Source: Deltaproteobacteria bacterium ADurb.Bin151
GTDB lineage: Bacteria; Desulfobacterota; Syntrophia; Syntrophales; Smithellaceae
DNA length: 64,000 nucleotides
NCBI GenBank assembly: GCA_002070455.1
Contig: MWDG01000004.1
Span: 1-64,000, forward strand
Direction of reading: 5' to 3'
Every line of letters starts with the position of its first letter. Position 1 is the stretch's first letter. A program made the position numbers and the translations under genes. Below the pieces are notes generated by a model. It saw only the letters and a list, made by a program, of their open reading frames with translations, was not told the DNA's origin and did no database searches. Of the stretch, positions 59,601-64,000 are shown piece by piece.

Positions 59601-59683
59601 TGGATGAAGGATTTACCGTTGATGTTCAGGCTTCCACTGCCATAGACGTAGAAGAGAAATGGTTTGTGGGGAAAAAATCATGA
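56618..59683 (+). CDS. MMPL/RND exporter fused to SAM-dependent methyltransferase
   Basis: 1021 residues in one uninterrupted frame. Residues 1-820 form an RND-superfamily MMPL exporter: one N-terminal helix, a periplasmic porter loop, five helices near 270-410 (LAIFLTTLGIALLLIFAF, GGAIMAFTVDLGITYLL), a second loop, then five more helices near 650-800 (GIMLWIVIMGMGIDYCIYYI, with the Asp of the proton relay). Residues 850-1021 form a class I methyltransferase with motif I DIGCGFG (859-865), GLEPD, and LDMLHYI. Separate MMPL and methyltransferase genes are the rule in APE clusters; here they are joined. It probably methylates and exports the product toward the LolA-like carrier. Confidence 0.88.
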   Translation: MPLQKYSIKWSIIIITALAVGLLFFWETNHLKIETDILESMPHHDPVLNSARQVIHHLPIQDKIFIDLEQASDNRDELVKAASVVTDKLNKSGLFTRVGISDAVNNFPELLGHVNSNLPWLLSASDLEQKIQPLLEPGQIRKAMTHNRQSLEQLEGIGRSEMMASDPLGFAGVILGQMSALLPAGGAQFYSGQLLSGDGRHALIVARIAGSGTDTSKAARIDRLLEECREELNSETKAKGSFTLTSVGAYRAALDNETAAKRDTRLAIFLTTLGIALLLIFAFPRPLIGLLALLPSAVGAIAALFVCSFLFESMSMLAVGFGGAIMAFTVDLGITYLLFLDQPYATYGKQVAREVRSAELTAISTTIGAFLLLLISDFKILAEIGVFAALGVAFAFAFVHFVFPKIFPSMPPAARTTNPFLLDAIVRISSPAKWKAIAAALFGLTMLFFAKPVFNVDLQAMNSVSKDTIRAEQKLQGIWGDLSGRCYVLLQAPDLEALQEKNDRLMTLLAADVREEKLAPVFSPSVLFPSEKPAQKNYEAWRGFWSQERLARLELNLNAAARENGFTADAFDPFWKMIHQNMPRTFEIPQKYFEMLGISATPEGYTQLTLLGAGKNYRAENLFGTISSAGIAKLFDADLFNKKMGEFLKSLFVEIALIVSLGLVVVISLFFLDWRLSLTAIAPVVFALLATLGTLKIIGHPLDIPGIMLWIVIMGMGIDYCIYYIRTYQRCFDDKHPAMRTIRLAIFLSASTTLIGFGVLMFASHELLKSIGIVSFLGIGYSLIGTLLIIPFLLEKIFAPVPDPAGKFVIGSKEHIRRTLLRYRHLPGYPRVFARCKMMADPMFKELDQYVKNPRRIIDIGCGFGIPAAWLLEIYPGAKVFGLEPDEERVLIANRAIGQRGFVQAGLAPDLPSVDGSVDYVTMLDMLHYINDEELRLVLGRINKKLETGGTLVIRATVPSDRKFPWKRWIEMIRLKLTNTKYFFRQEKEIAGLMLDEGFTVDVQASTAIDVEEKWFVGKKS

Positions 59684-59731
59684 CGCCTGCAAATATGAGA
59701 TGTATGAATTTGCATGGTTTACTGGTGTTGG

Positions 59732-61645
59732 CTATTTCCCCTTCAGAAATCCCGGATATAATTTTTCTGCGCATTCCGGGCATAGCCCGTGGGTGAATTC
59801 CGCTTCGGAGTGATCCTGGATATAGGATTCAATCTGGTTCCAGTAACCCTTGTCATCCCGGATTTTCTTACAGGAAGCACAGATGGGAAGCAGACCGCTT
59901 AACATTTTGACTTCAGACATGGCATGCTGAAGTTCTGAAATCAGATTTTCCCGTTCTTCTTCATACTGTTTGCGTTCAATGACCCTTCCCAGGCGTTCTG
60001 CAACCGCTTTTATGAGGTTGTGTTCGTCCGTCAAAAAGGTTGTATCTTCAGCACCGGGAATTCCATCCAGGTAAAAAACATTTAAAGAGCCGAGGGCTTC
60101 TCCCCGTACGTTGAGGGTTGAAGATATTTTCCATTTTGTTTCCCGAAAATTATCGGTTTCGAATTCCATGTCTTTGAAAACAATTTTTGCGCAGGCAACT
60201 TCGGGATACACAAAACCGGAGGGCAATTGATTGGCCACGCTCTGGAAAAGATCCGGCAATGAACGGCTGCCTTCTATCAAATTCGCAATGGAATAAAGGC
60301 AATTCAATTCCTTGACGCGTTCGAGAAGTTCTTTTTCCGCCTGTTTTTTTTCTGTAATATCGCGGGAAACCCCGTAAATAGCCTTCAATACACCGTGCTC
60401 ATCCCGAATCGCGCTGATAATGGCATCCAACCACCGGGTTGTGCCGTTTTTATGATAGTATTCCAGTACGAGGGTCACTTTTCTGTCCGGATCAGTATTT
60501 TCGCGCTTTTCAAGGATTTTTTCGACGTCCAGAGTTTTCAGGGCAACCGACAGGGAATCCGGCGTCAACTGTTCCTGGACACTTTGCTGCATCCGTTCCT
60601 CCGGGGTAAATCCTAAAACAGCTTCTATGGAAGGGGTGACATAGACGGTTTTCAAGTCCAGATCCATGATCCATAAAATATCGTTCATGTTTTCGGCAAG
60701 AAACTTGTATCTTTCTGCGGTTTCTTTTTGCTTTTGTTCTTCTTTTTTGCGTTCGGTGATGACCGTTTCAATACCGTTCCAGCACACCGTACCGTTTTGC
60801 ATTAAAGCAGGTGTTGATGTGAGGGAGGACCACCGGATCCCGCCTGATGGATCCTTAACCCTTACGTCCATCTGGAACGTAGATAATGTTTTTAGGGCCT
60901 TATCTTCGGCTTGTTTGAGCAGGACAATGTCATCTTCATGGACATTACTGTAAATTTTTGCCGCATCGGCAATGGCTTCATCAGGGGATATTCCATACAA
61001 TTTTTTTACTGAGTCGCTCACGTAGGTGAACTTCCTTTCACCGTCACGCTGCATTATTGCCTGATAAATCATGCTGCCGGGGATGTTTTGAGTGATGGAT
61101 TCCAGACGTGATTTACTGGCCTGCAACTCTTCGTCCAGCATCTGCAAATGCTGATTTGTTGCCTCCAGGTCCTGAATTTTCTTTTCCAGTTTTTTGAAAA
61201 GAATTTCGTTATATTTCCTGAAGAATTCCATCTCCTCGCCCAGGGGTTTATCCGCAGATTGCTTTACTGTGCGGCTGTTTTCCAGGACCTCTTGAATGAT
61301 TTTGATCAATACAGAAGATTCCTGAGGTTTAATGAGGAATTTCTGTGCCCCGAGGTTCAGGGCAAACGCCTCGTCTTTGGCATCCGTGTAGGTAGCTGTG
61401 TAAAAGATGAAGGGAATCGATTTGAGAAGATCATTGGCTCTACATTCCATGCACAGGGCATATCCGTCCATCACCGGCATCAGAATATCCGAAACAATCA
61501 GATCAGGCAGGCTGAGTCGGGCTTTTTCCAGTGCGTCTTTACCATTTTCCGCCAGTATTACATCAAAGCCTTGTGCTTTCAGAACGCTTTTCAACACAGA
61601 CAAATTGTCCTTGTTGTCATCGACAATTAAGATACGCCCCGTCAT
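59732..61645 (-). CDS. Response regulator with PAS domains, GAF-like domain and Cys-rich tail
   Basis: 637 residues. Receiver domain 1-120 (ILIVDDNKDN; phosphoacceptor in LIVSDILMPVMDG). Coiled coil about 150-190. Two PAS domains (about 190-300 and 310-440, with PAC-type DITEKKQAEKE). GAF-like domain about 450-570. The final 53 residues hold Cys589-x2-Cys592 and Cys622-x2-Cys625 around KKIRDDKGYWNQIE, a likely metal knuckle. There is no kinase, cyclase or HTH domain, so it must act through protein contacts. I associate this tail with many Desulfobacterota sensor proteins of unknown output. Convergent with the exporter gene. The 323 bp upstream (61646-61968) show no gene or clear site. Confidence 0.85.
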   Translation of the reverse strand: MTGRILIVDDNKDNLSVLKSVLKAQGFDVILAENGKDALEKARLSLPDLIVSDILMPVMDGYALCMECRANDLLKSIPFIFYTATYTDAKDEAFALNLGAQKFLIKPQESSVLIKIIQEVLENSRTVKQSADKPLGEEMEFFRKYNEILFKKLEKKIQDLEATNQHLQMLDEELQASKSRLESITQNIPGSMIYQAIMQRDGERKFTYVSDSVKKLYGISPDEAIADAAKIYSNVHEDDIVLLKQAEDKALKTLSTFQMDVRVKDPSGGIRWSSLTSTPALMQNGTVCWNGIETVITERKKEEQKQKETAERYKFLAENMNDILWIMDLDLKTVYVTPSIEAVLGFTPEERMQQSVQEQLTPDSLSVALKTLDVEKILEKRENTDPDRKVTLVLEYYHKNGTTRWLDAIISAIRDEHGVLKAIYGVSRDITEKKQAEKELLERVKELNCLYSIANLIEGSRSLPDLFQSVANQLPSGFVYPEVACAKIVFKDMEFETDNFRETKWKISSTLNVRGEALGSLNVFYLDGIPGAEDTTFLTDEHNLIKAVAERLGRVIERKQYEEERENLISELQHAMSEVKMLSGLLPICASCKKIRDDKGYWNQIESYIQDHSEAEFTHGLCPECAEKLYPGFLKGK

Positions 61646-61968
61646 GTTCTTTTGCCTGTCTTTCTTTTATTGATTTTTTATCATTGAGGACTATTTGAAT
61701 ATGATCAGCACTCCAAAAGTTCGGGCCATAATAAGAAAGTTTACCACATCTTTCAAAGTTTACTCATCGATGGCCTATCTTTATTATTTTAGCTTATGAA
61801 GGAATGAAACTCAATCATAATATTATTGGAGCCTCATGTTGATTTGCAGGGATACTGACATTGAATTGAAGCAGGAAAGTTTTTCGACGGCTTAAAGATA
61901 TTTTGCCTTGCTTTATCTTCGATTCATTAATGATATTGAATTATTATGAATGACTGAATACCTTGAAT

Positions 61969-62400
61969 CTATTTGTCCAGAAACCAGTTTGGGGATTGGA
62001 CCTTCGCTTTGCCGCCAAGTTCCCAAAGCAATCTGATACCCAGTTTTTCGCATAATTCCTGCTCCTTACCGGGCACTGTTGTTGGGTTTCTATCGCCGCC
62101 ATTGCCAAAATAGATCCAGTCATATTGTTTTTTGTATTTGCTGTGTGCGCTTTTAATGCCATCACATGCCGTGTCATCAGAATCATTCATCGGTAATACG
62201 TCGATGACATATTTCATATTGCCTACGATGGTTGCCCGTTCTATCCAGGACATGAAAGGTTTTCCTTTTTTTCGGGTCAGCCAGTCATCGCTGTTTAAGC
62301 AAATGACAATTTCCCCGATTAAGGATGCGGCCTCAAGCATGTATACATGGCCCATGTGAACGGGATCAAAACCACCTGATAAAATGACTAAATTCTTCAC
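61969..62400 (-). CDS. Cytidylyltransferase-like nucleotidyltransferase
   Basis: 143 residues from a GTG start with GGTGGAG upstream. SGGFDPVHMGHVYML (8-22) contains the HxGH-type nucleotide-binding motif; the signature ISSTR is not clear. This is the RfaE-domain-II/GlyC-tRNA-type cytidylyltransferase fold that couples NTP to a sugar phosphate, pantetheine phosphate or similar acceptor. WNxFG-like YDWIYFGNGGDR and the C-terminal GKAKVQSPNWFLDK are reminiscent of family members with sugar-phosphate substrates. Monocistronic. Substrate not determinable. Confidence 0.75.
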   Translation of the reverse strand: MKNLVILSGGFDPVHMGHVYMLEAASLIGEIVICLNSDDWLTRKKGKPFMSWIERATIVGNMKYVIDVLPMNDSDDTACDGIKSAHSKYKKQYDWIYFGNGGDRNPTTVPGKEQELCEKLGIRLLWELGGKAKVQSPNWFLDK

Positions 62401-62573
62401 CGGACTCCACCTTTCAACGAATCATCGTAATGAAGTATAGGAAACGGGAACCTGTGTGTCAAGGCAATCTTGATCCGACGAAAAGGAAGGGGGCGATTTT
62501 GTCTACCGCTTATTGACATGTTGGAAAAGTCAAATCGGAGATCCAAGATCGTACCGATGGCCTTTGTTAATCT

Positions 62574-62972
62574 TTACGGTTCGTATACTATTTCAATATC
62601 TTTGTATTGTGTTTCGCTTTTAAAGGGCTGTAACGTCGATGGATTCTTTATTAAAAGTTTCTTTGGGCCCAACCAGATCACTTTGATTTGTCTTTCTTTT
62701 GGATGTCCATCGATAATGTAAATATTTCCACCATCATTTTTCAGCTTTTTCCCGTTTGGTATGATTGAAACCCGGGTGCTTTTCGCTGAAGCAATTCCGC
62801 AGTTTGTCTGGAAAAGGACGGCTTTATAATTGCCGGCAGGTGATAAAACTTCCTCGGATATTTTGTTGATGCACTTTCCTGAAAAAAAGGTGCTCATTGC
62901 ATAAATTACAACGCTGATGATGACAACACAACAGGCAAGAATTATGGTGGGATTTTTTATAAATTTATTCAT
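62574..62972 (-). CDS. Small membrane-anchored protein, DUF5412-like
   Basis: 132 residues. One N-terminal transmembrane helix (about 9-30) and a 100-residue external domain with SPAGNYKAVLFQTNCGIASAK, a pattern I associate with DUF5412-type proteins (SPDG.YKA...CG). Two Cys (in GKCIN and TNCGIA) could form a disulfide. No catalytic motif. Function unknown. The gap to the preceding gene (62401-62573) holds no clear feature. Confidence 0.65.
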   Translation of the reverse strand: MNKFIKNPTIILACCVVIISVVIYAMSTFFSGKCINKISEEVLSPAGNYKAVLFQTNCGIASAKSTRVSIIPNGKKLKNDGGNIYIIDGHPKERQIKVIWLGPKKLLIKNPSTLQPFKSETQYKDIEIVYEP

Positions 62973-63019
62973 ATGATCGTGGCCCTTGCAGTTAAATAAT
63001 TCACCGGTTGCCCCGCGGA

Positions 63020-63415
63020 TCAGGCCGCATTGACGGGTGGCATTGGCGAGGGGTCAATGTCTTCATAGGCCTCCGGTCGAAATCGCGGCGTACAGACGGC
63101 CAGAAAGAGCAGGTCCGTGCCGCCCACATTCTTGATGCGCTGGCGACAATCGGGTGGAATGAGCACGACATCGCCGGGGCCAACGCGCTGCGGGACCATG
63201 TTGCCGATCTCCACCATTCCTTCGCCGGAAAGGATCACGTATCGTTCCGTCGTTCCTATGAGGCGGTGCCATCTTGTTGTTTTTCCTGAAGGAACTCGCG
63301 CCTGTGCGATAGAGGCTTCCGTGTCCGCATCAATGTTTGAAAGCTCATTGACGAAGCAACCTTCAGGTGTATAGACTTCAGCATCTGGATTTATGCGTCG
63401 TATTTTTTCCTGCAT
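63020..63415 (-). CDS. Cupin-domain protein
   Basis: 131 residues from an ATG with AGGAAGG upstream. Cupin motif 1 with metal ligands: TRWHRLIGTTERYVILSGEG; motif 2: PGDVVLIPPDCRQRIKN. In motif 1 the second His of the usual H-x-H is missing (WHRLI), leaving H and E as visible ligands, and motif 2 lacks the usual His (R/Q instead), so metal binding may be weak or altered. Resembles the mannose-6-phosphate-isomerase-like stand-alone cupins of unknown substrate. Convergent context absent. Followed upstream by a membrane-protein gene on the same strand. Confidence 0.8.
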   Translation of the reverse strand: MQEKIRRINPDAEVYTPEGCFVNELSNIDADTEASIAQARVPSGKTTRWHRLIGTTERYVILSGEGMVEIGNMVPQRVGPGDVVLIPPDCRQRIKNVGGTDLLFLAVCTPRFRPEAYEDIDPSPMPPVNAA

Positions 63416-63541
63416 GCTATTTCCTTCCTGGTGCAGCAACTCCGGTATTGGAAAAAATTCTGGAGGGGCCGGTTAAACGCCCGGCCAGCACAGCAATCGA
63501 CTATATTTGGTTAAAGGATATTCATGTTGTTGCTTTCTCCA

Positions 63542-64000
63542 TTATCCGTCAGGAATTCTCTTCTTTTCGGCTCCGGGGTCGGGTTTATTCGTTAAGGTCG
63601 TTTTCCACTGTGCGAAGAGCAGTGCGAAACCGACGAAAGGCAACAGGATATCGGTCCAAAGAATGGATCCAGCGTTGCCCGGAGCCATGTTATGGGTCTT
63701 CATGATCTGGTAAATATGGCCCGCAGCTGCACCCCACAGGAAAAAGGCAGGAGGGATAAAGGTGGCTAATCGGAAGGCCAGGTTTTGTTTGAAAGCTATG
63801 AGGCCCGCCACGCCAATGCCAAGACTGGCAAACCCAACCTCCAGTTGAAAAGGACTGTTTGCCCAGCCGATGAATTTTGCAGTATACCCGGCAAACACCA
63901 CGTGCATCAGGAAGTTGTTCAGATACCCGATTCCGATGCTGAACAGGAAGAAATAGGCGACCAGGGCCTCGACAATCACGGGCTTGCTGCGCGGCTTTTT
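63542..64000 (-). CDS. DUF6790-like membrane protein, N-terminus beyond window
   Basis: At least 152 codons remain open to the right window edge, so the true start is probably outside. A GTG at 63979 is possible but has no ribosome site. Four hydrophobic helices: VEALVAYFFLFSIGIGYL, LEVGFASLGIGVAGLIAF, LATFIPPAFFLWGAAAGHI and ILLPFVGFALLFAQW. The GYTAKFIGWANSPFQ loop matches a family I recall as DUF6790. Integral inner-membrane protein of unknown function, with a short polar C-terminal tail. Confidence 0.7.
   Translation of the reverse strand, partial: KKPRSKPVIVEALVAYFFLFSIGIGYLNNFLMHVVFAGYTAKFIGWANSPFQLEVGFASLGIGVAGLIAFKQNLAFRLATFIPPAFFLWGAAAGHIYQIMKTHNMAPGNAGSILWTDILLPFVGFALLFAQWKTTLTNKPDPGAEKKRIPDG

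Noticed and set aside
63542-63979. GTG at 63979 as the true start of the right-edge membrane protein
   Set aside because: The frame stays open to the window edge and the GTG has no ribosome site; a longer N-terminus beyond the window is more likely.

Overview
The window reads as chromosomal DNA of an anaerobic, fatty- and aromatic-acid-degrading member of the Desulfobacterota, most like the Syntrophales (Syntrophus/Smithella type). Reasons: six AMP-forming acyl-CoA/acyl-ACP ligases and three acyl-CoA dehydrogenases, methylmalonyl-CoA epimerase next to MeaB, sigma-54-type regulation, and a Cys-rich C-terminal tail on a sensor protein that I associate with this phylum. The genus assignment is inference. 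There is no rRNA, tRNA, CRISPR array, prophage or transposase gene.

Layout. 1-1.8 kb: a lipase (cut by the window edge) next to a Tli4-type immunity protein. 2.2-4.3 kb: GalT-like transferase and DHH phosphoesterase. 4.3-7.1 kb: a 254-bp MITE-like repeat, threonine synthase and a DUF1460 protein. 7.1-10.9 kb: TetR regulator divergent from two acyl-CoA dehydrogenases, with a near-consensus promoter carrying two operator palindromes. 10.9-14.2 kb: a fused c-di-AMP cyclase/YbbR protein, CorA and a ferritin-like protein. 14.2-24.9 kb: class III cyclase, acyl-CoA synthetase, TrkH/TrkA and an NtrC-type two-component system. 25.4-31.4 kb: RarA with a small Cys protein, TrpB2 behind a leader-peptide attenuator, DUF3597, methylmalonyl-CoA epimerase, MeaB and MerR. 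31.4-36.6 kb: two acyl-CoA synthetases and an amidase.

The most interesting part is 36.8-59.7 kb, about 23 kb and 20 protein genes, nearly all on the + strand with tiny gaps or overlaps. It carries the core of an aryl polyene (APE)-type cluster: acyl-ACP ligase, FabZ-like dehydratase, FabG-like reductase, LolA-like carrier, DUF3261 lipoprotein, ACP, two ketosynthases plus a catalytically dead chain-length-factor-like subunit, acyltransferase, MIO ammonia-lyase, thioesterase, glycosyltransferase and MMPL exporter. It also has parts I do not know from canonical APE clusters: a one-chain fatty acid kinase (DhaL + middle + DegV domains), a methyltransferase fused to the MMPL exporter, a radical SAM protein, a CrtI-like FAD oxidoreductase, a nitroreductase, an acyl-CoA dehydrogenase and a second CoA ligase. 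A plausible reading is an anaerobic aryl-polyene lipid made from an ammonia-lyase-derived aryl acid and moved to the outer membrane.

59.7-64 kb holds a multi-sensor response regulator, a nucleotidyltransferase, a small membrane protein, a cupin and a membrane protein cut by the right edge.

Regulatory highlights: a complete tryptophan attenuator before trpB2 (19-codon leader peptide with three tandem Trp codons, competing hairpins, terminator); TetR operators inside a sigma-70 promoter; two MITE-like repeat families; and inverted arrays of 7-bp repeats between acyl-CoA synthetase genes.
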